A stretch of DNA of 64,000 bases from Heterobasidion occidentale (Eukaryota; Basidiomycota; Agaricomycetes; Russulales; Bondarzewiaceae): the NCBI GenBank assembly GCA_039111635.1, contig JBCAQO010000005.1, positions 1,178,001-1,242,000 of the forward strand. Direction: 5' to 3'. The translations under genes and the position numbers were made by a program. This document shows positions 47,085 to 59,400 of the stretch, one piece after another. A model generated the notes under the pieces. The model searched no databases. It worked only from the letters and a program-made list of their open reading frames with translations, and was not told the DNA's origin. Numbering within the stretch: the stretch's first letter is position 1; every line of letters starts with the position of its first letter.

Positions 47085-48848
47085 ATGTCGTCCAGCAGAC
47101 GTTCATCCCTTAACTCGCTGTCCTCAAGCGATCATGGAAGCCCATCTTCACCCCTTCTGCGCGACACCCTTTCCAACGCGACCCTCATTTTCGTTCAGGA
47201 CGACGACGACGACGACGAACCTTCCAGCGCCCTCTTGATTTCTCCTCGGACGATGATCTCGCAGACGACTTTGGTTCTCATCTCGACCGCATCAGAACTT
47301 CATCAGTCCCTCCTCTCTCGCCCAGTCTTATCCTCCTCTATCTCCTCACGCCATTCCTGAAGCTCGGTTCGATGTTTATTCCCGACACGGGTACACCACT
47401 CAATCGATCAATTCCGGTGCTCTTGGCCTTCGCGCTCTTCGCAGCATGCTCAAGGCATTTGTGCTATATGTTAGCGAAATACGTTCATAATCCGGATTTG
47501 GAGGAAATTGTATTAGATGCCTTCGCGAGAGGGAGAGGGAAGGAGCGGCGTCGGGCGTTTTTGAGGTCTTTGGTGAGGTTTGGAACGGGGCTCCTGAGGG
47601 TGCTCTTGGCCACCATGTATCTGCGAGGTGAGGATCTCTTCTGCAGACATGCAAACCCTAATAACGTTTTGTTATGCTTCGATAAGCATCGGTTGATGCA
47701 CTGCTGCCTCTTTCCCCCACTAAGATGCCATTATCCTCCCGGATAGTCTTCAGCATTTTGTTGTCCTTGTTCATTTTGCCTCTCTGCTTGGCGCCCTCCT
47801 TGGCGGCTAAGCGCGTAGTGTATGCTACATGGGTATCCGTTGCCGCGTATATTGTTTGGCTAGGAAGCGTCTCGTTCGCTCACGCCCAAGGTACACTGGA
47901 TGTCAGTGCTGGACGGCTTCGAACAGGGATACTCTGGCAGGGAACCAGTTGCGTGTTTCTAATTCACATTTCCATGCCCTTGGCCGTCTAATTTGATACT
48001 AAACAGCTACTATTGCCTTCTCATTCGCCACAACTTGGACTCTCCCTCTATATGCTTCTCTTCAAGGCAGCGCCCACCCCCTGTCAACCACCAAGAAAAA
48101 ACGTCACTCTTTCAAACTTCTATCAGTTGTTTCAATAGGTCTCGCCGTTGCCCTCACGCTCCCTCTTTGTTTCTTTGCGGCCGCCCCGATTCCCCCGGTA
48201 AGTGCCCTGTTCACTTTCTTAAAAATGCAAGGAGACACTAGTCTTCACAAGTCTCAAATACAGGACCTTTTCGCCCGCGCGCCGAATCCTCTGATGGCTG
48301 TGTCAAATACCGTTGTTCTTGTGTTGGCCATACCACCTCTGGTTGTTACTACCCCACCTCTTCCCATTCCAATGTCCCTTCGCCGTGCGACAAATCTACC
48401 GATACCTAAGCTTATCATATATTTGCTTATTCCGCGCTCTCTCTCCTTCCTGCGCAACCGTCCGCTATATTGAGCGATATCATTCTAGTACTTGCGCTTG
48501 CAAGTACGTATGTCCTTCCAGGTATGTTAACTTCTCAGTATTCACTGCATTCATCGATTGTTAAATTCGACGCATCAAAAGCTGTATTGCATGTAACGAT
48601 GCATCACTTCAAGCGCCCCCTCTCAATCGTGATTCCTTCTGCAGTCCACACTCCGTCTGCAGTCAACTTTGACCGGGCAGCGCTAGATCGAGCTGACGCT
48701 GACGAGCTGCTGCAGCGCAAGGAGCGCACATTACAACGAAAGCGGCTAGGGCGGCGGCTCGTGTGGGATGTCACAGCGTGGGCTCTTCTTCTGCCTGTTG
48801 GAGGGGGGTCTTCTGTGGGCCATTGGCAGGATCAATGGGACCTGGTAG
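47085..48848 (+). CDS. Multi-pass membrane transporter, amino-acid-transporter-like
   Basis: Probable vacuolar or endomembrane transporter similar to fungal AVT-type proteins; this is a tentative call based on helix order. The start MSSSRRSSLNSLSSSDHGSP at 47085 begins a serine- and Asp-rich cytosolic head (GAC repeat at about 47200). Helices include ILLYLLTPFLKLGSM, IPVLLAFALFAACSRHLCYM, VFSILLSLFILPLCLAP, YIVWLGSVSFAHA, AFSFATTWTLPLYASLQG, VSIGLAVALTLPLCFFA and DIILVLALASTYVLP. The tail is basic (RKERTLQRKRLGRRLVWD) and ends WAIGRINGTW at TAG 48846-48848. Three frame changes are needed: one base missing at CCC 47230-47232, one at CC 48432-48433 and one G too many in the six-G run 48803-48808. 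The pieces make a consistent protein only after these are allowed. Confidence 0.42.
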
Positions 48849-49369
48849 CCTCCTGCGTCGCCGTTGATTGTACAAAAGCGCACGGGATGGGAAAGGTGAT
48901 AGAAGCGATTTTTTGTTGATCTATACTAATTCTTGTATGGAGCGCCATCGCTCATGGCTATATGTTTGTTTATCCCAGTGTTGGATCTGCATGGGTATAT
49001 GTAGCTTAGGGCTACGAACAATTCCTTCGGCTTGAGGCTGGGGACGGACACTGTATTTCTACGTACTTTCTTCATTTACGTATACGAACGCTCGCGGGGA
49101 TCATTATCAAACTTGTCTCTTCTTCTCTTGAACATAGCAAATTCGATAGTTCTTCGACAGCGTTGTCGTGGAGCAGTGTGGAGCAGAGGAGCAGAACTTC
49201 CGGGTACGAGTTCCGACCCGTCGCTTCGCGACTTTCACGCAATGCTGAATACTATTTGTGGGGGTTAGGGTTGAATCTGAGTTTTGTTGTTTGGTTTAAA
49301 AAAAATATGAGGCTTTGGATACTTTTGTTGGTTGCATGCTACACATTGTAGGCTATCTGTAGTCTGTGT

Positions 49370-49490
49370 GAAGTCTGTTGTTTGCTATGTAATTGTGACT
49401 TGATTACCTGTCACTTGTGCTCCCATTGCTTGTGCTCCTGTTACTTGTGTTTTCATTGTTTGCACTCTCATTAGCCTTCCTTCCCTTGTG
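49370..49490. repeat. Imperfect tandem repeats of CTTGTGCTCC type
   Basis: A run of about seven degenerate 15-18 nt units centred on CTTGTG or TTGCACTC with CATT spacers. Low complexity and T-rich, unlike the surrounding genes. Confidence 0.5.
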
Positions 49491-49770
49491 TGTTGCACCC
49501 TGTTTGCTGCACTCTCCTTGTAGGTTATTGGGCATTTTATCAAAATTCAAGTAATGTTCTTAAAATTCTCCATCACCTGGAATAACAGATATGGAGGATG
49601 CATGGAATTAGCAAGTATCAAGTGAGGGATATAGGGTACATTGACAGTAGGAATCAGAATATTTTATGGCTTTTGTCAGGTTTTGTCAGGTTCTCATTTT
49701 CGGACTTTTGGTGTGGAAAATCCTTTGATTGGGAGAAGAGAAATTCAAAATTTGGCCAATAAAGTAATTG

Positions 49771-49846
49771 TTTTGGCCTCGCGCTTCGCGCTCGCCGCGG
49801 CTATCGCCGCAGTTTGTCAGGTTTGGCCCCTCGCGCTTCGCGCTCG
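49771..49846. repeat. Pair of GC hairpin repeats, likely element remnant
   Basis: Two near-identical copies of TTTGGCC-(CC)-TCGCGCTTCGCGCTCG start at about 49772 and 49822. Each holds CGCG-CTT-CGCG, a self-complementary stem with a three-base loop. TTTGTCAGG precedes the second copy and recurs at about 49676 and 49686, so the block has an internal repeat structure typical of a degenerate mobile element. Confidence 0.55.
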
Positions 49847-51868
49847 GGTTCTCCCGTTGCTCACACGCGGGCGCCACGCTCCATCCGTAGTGCCATTCTT
49901 TTTAGATTGTCGCGGACGACACGGCCGCGGACCTCGAATTCTCCAGACATCATTGCCTTGAGTACCGACTTATCTACTCCACCACAACCACCTTACTCGT
50001 TGTTTTTTGGCGATATGACTCCTAGCAGGACGGGAACACTCCTATACGCACGTTTTACTCACCAGAAATCCGACACCTGCGGCTCTCATCTAGTCAGCGC
50101 TAGCGCCGACGCGCAAAACCAGTCGAAGATACTCAAGCATCTCTACGACGAACCTGATGATGCCATGGAAGAAGGGAAGACGGATGATGTGCGTCAGAAT
50201 GGACTGTGAACTTCGTTTGTAGCAGCCGCTGCATCTGACGCCGCAGCGACTCATACAGATGATCAGGCCGAAGGAACCGAACAAGATACATCCACTGACA
50301 TCTCCTTTTCTCTATCATATATTCTGCCTAGTCCTCCGTAGGAACGTGAGAACGACGTTCCCCCAATGTAGGTCGCTATGTCTCCATAGTTACTAATCTA
50401 CTTACTTACCTCTTCGTCAATACGTTCAAATTCTTTAGCAATCCAAGTTGGATAGCGGGCCGCTCGAATGCACGTCCTCATCAGAGCCCCTGACGACTCC
50501 GGCCCTCAGCTCTCCCTTGATGACTCTAAATTAGCGCATTCCATTTAGATCTCTTGGCCTGATACTTTGACATGGGATATGCAATCGATACATGCATGCA
50601 CTGCGCTGTATCTGAACATACTTGTTGTACAGGGAGTCTTACCTTTCTGGTTCCCATCTGTGGATCTCAACTCTCCTTTCGGGTTCATTTTGATTACTCC
50701 TGGATGGATCATGTGTTAGATGTGGCTCCTTCTATTCCGGTACTTGCACCAGCATCTTTGTTCTTGAAAATTCCGAGTCTGGGATCTCGACGCATGCTGA
50801 CTCCTTCCCTTCAATCTTGAATGGGGCTATCCTTGGCTATCCATTTTGTTCACTAGTAACACATCAACATGTGATAACCATCTGGCTGTGGCGGACCTTG
50901 TGGAACCAGCCATTTCCTGTGCTTCTATGGCGTCTGCTCACGGGAAGTTTTCAAATCCAGAACACGGATCTCCATTCGGTCTGAGAGAATATCCACTGTT
51001 GGGGAACCATCCATTGCGAACCTTGTGAACTTGACTTTCAGGCGTCTGTTTTTGCTCTATGCTGTTTGACTTAGGCGAAATTATTTCTCCGTCCCCGTGG
51101 GCTGCCTCAGTCCATGCATCTTGAGCACTCCCGAGAGGTTTTGACAGAAATGGGGAGGTATTGACCTCCAAGTTCAAGATTATCAACCGCCATATATCGC
51201 GAGGCCCAACGAAAGGCGCGAACCTTTCCTTTATGCTTCCATCTTAGCAAGAGCCGGCTGGGAATGCTTTCGCACATCCTGGAAACGCCCTTGTCTCATG
51301 AATGCCTCTTATGGATTATATCCCTCTCATCCCCACGTTTTTCGTGTCCACATATAGCTGTTCACCGATCTGATCGCTGCGACTTGCCTGGCCCAGCAAG
51401 CCTACAAGGTGCCATATGTGTTGAGTGTGACAGGGATGTAGGAACGTATTCGCCTCTTCTGACGCATCCTTATCTCGATACACTGTGTCTAGACCAGTTA
51501 GTGACTTTGAAGGAACGCCCATAGATCTTTTGGGCCTCGAGCTGTCCAGCCTGGCCAGGAATGCATACGACAACTGGGTATCCTTCTTTTTCTCCTTTGT
51601 CAGAATCTCACTCGTCAAAGTAGTGCATCGTCTTGTCTTGGCCTCGCGAGTCGAATGCAATGATGCCATCTTCGTCTATCCCCATGCAATTCTGCCACGA
51701 ACAGACGCCCCCCACAAATGCCCAGATATGAACGTGGAATGCTTCTGATTATCAGGAATGACATTCTTCCAGCCCGTACATCCGAGACTGTCAACCGAGT
51801 GATATCAAGTATGGGGTGATGTAACAAGGTCTCTTTGAGGAGATCAAGGGAAAATATCTATACGTTCT

Positions 51869-53711
51869 CTATTCTGAATTTGAGTACTGTCCCAAGGGGA
51901 ATGTGTATAGATGTTGCCCAGATGTCGCGAACAAGAGCGTCTCTTTGCCTGTCTCCAGGATTTGTAGCGCCGTGACATCTCCTTCGAAGTGAGCGGCCAG
52001 TGGGCTTGCGTGGGCCTTGCGTCGCGAGGGAGTGTACACCGGAGCGGGGGACGACAGTTGTGCGCCGGTGACCAACGACCACGCTCTGATGCGATTGTCT
52101 TGACCTGCTGCAAAAGGTAAGATCGGCATGGACTTATTGCGTGCGGCTGTTTGTGCAAAGATGAAGATGAGATGTAACAGCAGTAAAAGATGCACTCAAA
52201 ACTACTGACAAGATTATGTCTGTAGGACCCAACGTGACCACTGAACGTCATGATAGACTGCATCCCACGCGAAAAGCGCAAATCGTGAAGGCTAATCTAT
52301 GCAAAGTTAGGCCACAACTCAAAACGAGGGAGTGAAATGACAAGCTCTTACCTCTCCACGGATTGTGCTGACCAGTAGCTGATACTCGTTTATGCCGTTC
52401 ATGTAATGACTGAATTCGCCGATTCCGGTGTGAACTTAGAGTCGAACACAGGATGTCCAGAAGGCGAGCCTTCTCGCATATCGAATCTTTTGATCGACCC
52501 ATTTCTTGCGCCTGTATAGACAAGATTCTGAGAACACCTGCCTCAATAACGCACAGAATTTTAGAATCCGAAGCAAGAAGTTTGCGAACCTGTTTTTGAT
52601 GCAAGGCCAGCACATCGCTGTCTACATTGAGAGCTCGGAATTTGTCTGGGTTCCCGATATCGCCCAAGTACATAGCGCGATTGTGCATACCTACCAGCCA
52701 GTTCCAGTTCGAATGGGTTTCACGGAGATAAACTAGGATCAAATCCGTGTCAGGTATGACTTACCGAGGACGATTGCGCGATCTGCTAGGTCGCAGGTCC
52801 AGACATCGTAGATAAGTTTGGTGTCTGGTGTTAAAACAGTGACGCTGGAGTTACACGAGATATCGTTCAATTAGACAGGTAAGATCACTGGTTATAAAGA
52901 TCTTTCGACTAACTCATCCCCGGCAAGACGTGCAGAGTCTTGCACTACAATCTTACACCGTGGGCCAAACGATGTGGCACTTGATACGCAATCAGAACAA
53001 TTCTGATCTTTGAATACTAAAATAATACCTACGCAGTGAGTGATTTTGACACGCAAATGGAGGAAACCTATCCGGAAAAAAGTGAAAATTTCAGGAAAGT
53101 AGTGCAAGATTAACACCATACATACTGGAGATCCCAAGCTGTAAAGAGCTGTCCAGTCAGACAAGTGGTTGGAGATGCCTGCTATTCGATCAGTCACAGG
53201 GTAATCCCAAGAATATAACAGGCCGAAGGAATCTCCCAATACGCTCCGAAGGTGCCCATTTTGCGTTGAGATCTATGCAAAACGCAAATTCATGAGTGAA
53301 TAAAGTTAAAAATATGCAGTTAGCGTTACACGGAAGGCGGTGACATCCTCGCACACTGTGGGAATGTGGATACAGTTGCAGGGCGCAGATGCGGCCTCTA
53401 TCTGTGATGTCAGGATGTTCCTGTATGCATCAATTATCAAGGATACTAGGTTTTCTTCGCTGCTTAAGACATGCCTTTTGCTCCGCTCTCTTCTTCGAGA
53501 TGAGTACGACGAGCGTAGGTCATGAAACATGTTGCAGAGGGCCAAAGTTGGAGACCAGCCTGGTTGACTTGGTTTTGACCTTTCCAGATGGATACGCACT
53601 TAGCGGTCTCGAGCTGGACTCCTTTCCTGTAGGTTTTGGATTTGAAGATGATGGAAAATAGCGATTTTTAGCTTCATCGAAGTAGAATCCTGGTAGTTCT
53701 CGAGGCGGCAT
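51869..53711 (-). CDS. DCAF4-like WD40-repeat protein
   Basis: Candidate substrate receptor of a CUL4-DDB1 ubiquitin ligase. The start MPPRELPGFYFDEAKNRYFP at 53711 matches the N-terminal signature of the DCAF4/WDR21 family (LPGFYxDxxKxRYF). A 70-nt intron (about 53550-53480) bypasses a short out-of-frame piece to reach RERSKRHVLSSEENL. Then come SLIIDAYRNILTSQIEAAS, HLRSVLGDSFGLLYSWDYP, RAMYLGDIGNPDKF and DSDVLALHQKQ. The last WD-type repeat is FAAGQDNRIRAWSLVTGAQL, followed by LQILETGKETLLFATSGQHL, ending NSE at the stop (51869). Repeat count is incomplete because some exons are short. It lies 540 nt from the divergent IMPACT-domain gene. Confidence 0.6.
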
Positions 53712-54253
53712 GATGCTCGATGTCAAGGACAGTTACTCAATTTGGAGACCGCGGAGTTTAAATACTTCACTCTCCTTGACCTCGTCACTGGCCGCATCGA
53801 CCATCTAAGGTAAACATAACTACATAAGTCATGGTGCCGTACAAGTCCGTCATTGTCTCACCTTGAATCATTGGCTTCAAGTTCCCAAGCTGCTTGGCGA
53901 CCAAATCAGCGCTCGATGCTCAGGGCTTTTCGGATCTGCTCACCACGTCACATCTAACACACCTTCAACTCGACGGTGTCGACGTCGGATGACTGCTGTC
54001 AAGTATGTTACTTCGATCAGTCTGTAACCCTCTGATGACGAGGTGATACAATTGGATAGACTACCTGGAAACATATGTTCATGCTGACTTGCTTGAGGTC
54101 TTAAATGCAGGTATATAGCTACCCGCACGCGACCGCACATCATCGGCAGATGCTGGCAGCAATTTAGGGCTGTTCGTTCATCTTCTGAACACGAGGGTGA
54201 GTGGATCTGACTTTGTGACCCTGAACTGCAACGACCTATGTGCCTATATCAGA
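53712..54253. promoter_or_regulatory. Divergent intergenic region of DCAF4-like and IMPACT-domain genes
   Basis: About 540 nt separates two divergent start codons and should contain both promoters. I see no coding frame with a motif. No distinct regulatory motif stands out. Confidence 0.35.
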
Positions 54254-54710
54254 ATGGCCGTCCCCTATATCGACGTCATCGACATTCGAAGTGCGGAAAT
54301 CTACATTCGTCGCGCACTGCACTCGCCTGCACTCGCTGTCAGATCTCCCTGCGCTGATCTCGCATCTGCATCGATCGACATCTCGGCTCAAACGTGCAAC
54401 GCATTGCATGTACGCGTGCCGCATAGCCTCGCCGGAGTCCGATGTGAGCTCAGGGAAAACGCTATATCGTCAAGATGACGGCGGGGAGAAAGGCGCAGGT
54501 GAATTTCTTGCTGACATTCTGGAGAAGGGTGAGTGCCATGATACAATCGTCATAGTTTGGCGATGGTATGGCGGCGTGAAGCTAGGCGGCGAGCGATGGA
54601 GGGTGATTGGACGGGTGGCTAGGGAGGCGTTGAAGAATGGAGGTTTCTTCAACGACAAACAGGATGATCTAACGGATCGAAAGCGTAAATGTAAGGGGAA
54701 AGGCAAATAA
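54254..54710 (+). CDS. IMPACT/YigZ-type (UPF0029) domain protein
   Basis: Short protein made almost entirely of the IMPACT domain: EVRKSTFVAHCTRL, LKRATHCMYACRIAS, then the core RQDDGGEKGAGEFLADIL and TIVIVWRWYGGVKLGGERW. In yeast Yih1 and animal IMPACT this domain accompanies an RWD domain that restrains Gcn2-Gcn1; that N-terminal part is absent here. The start is taken at ATG 54254 (MAVP). It joins the domain only if one C is missing from the CCCC run 54262-54265, otherwise the domain frame has no ATG nearby. The tail is basic (RKRKCKGKGK), TAA at 54708-54710. A role in translation control is an inference from the family. Confidence 0.72.
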
Positions 54711-56418
54711 GTATAGTTCAGTTGAGGCCTGTTCACTCTTGCTTATTCTTCGGTAGACCGTGCATCTATAAATTCGTCAGTAGCTGATCTCATCGCAGAT
54801 TCTGCTTCAAAAGTTTTTTGCATTTGTTGCTGTTCATTCAGTACCAGGCACTGGTCGAAGCGCTGGCTTGGGAAATCAGACACTGATGGTCTGAATGGGG
54901 TTTCGGCGGGCTATCGAACATTCAGCGTACATCGTTCTTATAGCCTGTCCTATTTCGCTCCCATCTCTTCCAAAGCAGGTTGGGTGCTCGTATTGATTTC
55001 TCTGCTGCTAAGGCCCATAGGATACTCCGGCTCGTCTAGAGCGCCGGTGTGAGACATAATTGGATGCAACTGCGGCGGTGTTTATGAGAGCCTCGAACAC
55101 ACGTAAAGGGACCAATGTGTTACATTGCCATCGATGAGCAGTCCGAGACTCAACTGCGGAGAACAAGCGAAATGGATGGCATCGTCCAGCATCAGCAATG
55201 CGGCAGACTTAGCGTGGAATTCATGCTGCAACTACAGACTTGACTGAAGCCTGCACGCCGCTTGGTTCACAAGCTCGTGAGGCACAGAAAGGAATTGGAA
55301 AATCATCTTTTCCGACCAATGGTAGTTGCCAGATCTGGACGCTCGTAGCCTCCGATTGGCTTTTAAGCTTGATTTCGCTTCTCATTCCTCCATGGAGCTA
55401 GGACAAGAGCCCGTGCAGCCACTATCTGTTTGTATTGGACTACAGAGCAGGAATCTACTGAATCAACCACGTATAATGACAGACGCCCACAACACAGGAA
55501 ATAGTTTGAGTAATGAGCATCGAGCACCCTAAAACTCCTAAAAACTGAGCCAAATAGGTGTGACGTAAATCTGTTTGGCCGTATCGGCCGATGCCACAAG
55601 ATTCACTGGGCAAAAACAGTGGTGCTTGTCCGGTCAGTATAATTGGGTCGTCTGCTGGACACACGTCTGCAATCAAGCGCCATGTGATGACAGCGAGTTG
55701 GAGACGAGAGGAGAGTGTGTCCGTGGATGATCTCTGGGCATGATTGGTTGTCAGGGAGCGACGCTGTGGACCAGGGTATTATATCAGCAGGGGAGGTCGC
55801 GGCCCAGGGTCCACGGAACCGATTGTCGCCATCCATTAGGACCCTGTTCCGGCGAGAACCCTCAAGTTCACGTCCGTCTCCCTCAATTCTTTCCAAATCG
55901 CCATGCTCGCTCAGCAAACGCACGCCCGTCCTATATTATCCCCGTCTCCCGACAAATTCAACCGCCCGGTCTCTTCCTCTTTCCTTCTCTTTCTCTCATC
56001 TCGCTGATCCTGCAAGGTCTCCCCACGTTCCTGACTTGCTCACCGCGTTCTGCACACAAGATTCCTTGTCAGTCCACACAGAGGACTATTTTGGAGTGCT
56101 TGAACTCTCACTCGTGAGTGTCCGGTTCAGTTGGCCGATTGGCAGATGGCACGCGTTTGTATCACGCGTTCCTCTACGTTAAATAACCTCACAGCACAAG
56201 CAACACGTTGCGCGCCAGTTTTGACATGTAAACCCACGCTGGAGTGCTGATCCTTATTTGATTTTGCTTCAGGTTATTGATTCTCTTCTCTTAAACCCCT
56301 CCATCCGATCGCTCTCCTTTCCTTCGCCACCCCTCGGCGAATCAGACACGACCTACGAACCGTTGTATACATTGGAGGCGCGTTTCACCCGCAGGAAGAC
56401 CCTTACCAAGAGGACAAT
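54711..56418. other. Long intergenic region upstream of the RA-PH gene
   Basis: About 1.7 kb with no supported gene. The last 500 nt are pyrimidine-rich and likely form promoter and leader of the RA-PH gene. Small frames such as 55326-55532 lack features. Confidence 0.4.
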
Positions 56419-59400
56419 ATGACCAAGAAGCGGCGCTCTCTGCAGTCTATCTTTATACCCAACTTCTTACAGCCTTCCTCTTTCGTCTCTGTCCATACGC
56501 CTACTAGCCCCACTTCGCGTTCGCGCTCAGAATCTGTATCATCGAACCTAGCGCGCCAAATATCATCCACTCCATCTACAGAATCATCTCACAGCGACTC
56601 GACCTCATCGTCACCTCCTCCAGACTATCTTCTAGATGAGGACCCTTTCGCGAACCTGTCACCTGCCCCCATCAATTCTACCCCCCTCCCGTCAGCCTCA
56701 TTTGACGTGCCAACGCTGTCCCGCCCATCGCTGGACTTGGTTACCACCGGGTTATCTCCGCTTGCGAAATCCCGTTCTCCTCTCACGGTAACTCCCACTT
56801 CTGAGGAACCCCGGCGCCGCCTCTACAGCAGTCCGTCATCACCCTCGTTGAGAGAGACCCTTCCTTTCATTGCCACAAAAACGTCCCATTTTCCTGTTTA
56901 CGCGACCGCTCGTCATCGGCGTCCCGCCCACACACGGCCGGCTTTTGTCACACGTCCATCACTCCCTTCTTTACGTACCCTGTCGCAATCTAATGCGGCC
57001 TATCCCATCAAGGTGCGTCAACCTGACGGAACTATTTCATATGTTATCTCATCGCCCGATATTTCACCAGGCGCGCAAGGGATCCTTGGCCGCTCGGCTT
57101 CCTGCCGAGCCTTGGGACATGGACATGGACCGCAGTTCCAACGAACTCGAAGCCCCGAAGCAGGTGTTTGCCGCAGAGCGGAGTCGGGACCTGTCGCATC
57201 CCGATTTAGACACACTTCACATTAACTCGGAGCGAGTTCCCAGTGAGGAGCTAAATGTTCATTCGGCGGAGCTGCCGAGCGCAGCGTGGACATGTTGCGA
57301 AGAGGAATCTTCACACGGGCGGACTGAAGGGAGCACTCGCTTCGTTCAGTCGCCCGACTCTCTCGAGGACACCACTCAACACAGTCTTCACAACGGCAAC
57401 AACGACATGTTCGATTCTTTTTGGGATATAGTGGAGGCTCTGTCTTCGCCGACACATTCACGATCCTCTTCTACTTCTTCGACATCTACATTCTCTCCTC
57501 CTACTTCCCCTCCTTCGCTGCCACGATCAAGCGATGATCTATCGACAAGCGGGTCATCTTCTGATCATTCATCTCACAGCCATGCTCGGGTTTTCTCTGA
57601 AGAGCTCGAACTTGATGCCGACCTTGAGACTTCCCATCATTCATCGTCTTATCCGCTAGTGCCAGGTCAGCGTCTTTGTCGCCTGATCCAGGTTCCACAC
57701 CACACAACACCCTCTTTCTCAGCTCTCATATGCCAGGTGAATTTCCTGGCTCTGAAGACTTCGAACCAAGCTCCTCGGCAGGCACTGTTCGTGGCTCGTT
57801 GTACTCAATGGCAGGTGACAGGCCTTCTCCGGGATCTAGCGGCGAGGATGAAGAATGGCACTCGAGTTACGAAGATGAGGCCTCATATGGCCATGTCAGT
57901 GAGCCCATCGATGGAGGAGACGAGCATACAAACTATCACCGCCGGGAGAGAGACCACGATGAGAATTGGCGAGATCGGCGCGGCGACGGTGGCAGGGAGC
58001 AGAGAGGGTACGGCGATGGAAGTTCCGGTGGAGCAGGCGGTGGGCGTAGTGGGGATGGAGCTAGTGGAGGCGGCCGACGCAATGGGGACGATGAGGAAAG
58101 AGACGATCACCGTGACCGTGATTCTACGTCCGCGTCTTCCACGAGTGATACGGAGACTTCTAGTTCCGACGACGAGTCTGATCATCCTCAAAGATCTCGC
58201 ACCCAACGCTCGACCGGCGCTGTGCCTGTGCAAGACCCAAACACGAGTGACGATGACGTTCCGCTAGCCCAGCGGATCCCGACTGCACTCACTGCACAGC
58301 GAACAATCCGAAGACAGGTCCGCAACGAGAACGATCAGCGCCGGCGCGAGCGAGCCCTCAGACAGCAGCAGCAAGAACGAGATCGACGGCCTTCAGACGC
58401 CCATCTGGATGTTCCTCGTCATACACCCCGCCGTCCTTCATGGGACTCGAGCTTCGCCGCTCGTCCGACCGATCTCACTGCTTCAGGCATATCTCCTTCG
58501 CTGGATGCCGTGGTCCCCGCTGCACCCTCGCGGATGACGCGCCCTCGCACCAAGACGTTACCCGGCAACATGCAAAGCCCCATGATCGACGATCTCAACA
58601 AGCGATTGCTCAACTTGCACCCCTCAGGCCCACCTCCTACTCCTTCCAGTCGCAGGTACATGTCGCAAGCCGAAAGCCCACCTCCAAAATCTCCTGCTTA
58701 TGCTCCTGGTCATGCTTCAGTCGCCACGGCCGAAGAGGCACAACTTCAGAACAACTCGCAACCGAGGACCTTACGGCCGATGAAGTCTTTTCGTCGAGCT
58801 AACATGCCTGATGGCGCTCCTGCACCCATCGCGTCAGGCTCTTCGGGAACTGGGTACCAGCATCTTGGTAGAAGTGCGACAACGTCACGGACAATCCAAA
58901 ATGAGTCGCGTTTAGCAAAGGCTGCTATACCTCCCAGAGCTTCTACGACCGACGCCGCGCCCCGCCGCCAGAAATCCCTGCGTTCGCACCCTCCAAACGG
59001 GGATGGGACACGGCCTGGTACATCTTCTACTCGTACCTCGGCTGAGCACGATCGGACACAGCGGCCGCCGATGCCTCCGATGCCCCCTGCTGAGGTTCTG
59101 AATACCTTGGCAGTCAACTCGGCATCTTTGGGATTCCAAGTGACTTCACGCGAGGTGAAAACCCAGGTGGCTTGGCAGCAGCGTATATTCATCGGTGATA
59201 TGCAGCGGTTCAACATGGTGGAGATTGGACCGAGCACGACTGCCAAGGAGGTGCTCGATATGCTGGATCGCCAAGGACAGTTGGAGCAATGGGTTGGATC
59301 TGGTAGCTGGATGCTCTACGAAGTTGCTCAGGACTTCGGCATGGGTCAGTTTCCGCCTTTCTTCAGCAGAACGAGCGCTGATCGTGTCTTCAGAGCGGCC

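Larger units (their letters stand above)
48849..51868. other. Repeat-bearing gene desert
   Basis: About 3 kb with no supported gene. T-rich imperfect repeats (49370-49490) and GC hairpin-type repeats (49771-49846) suggest transposon remnants. The fragments at 49814-50340 (for example QAEGTEQDTSTDI) do not join into a recognisable protein. Confidence 0.45.
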
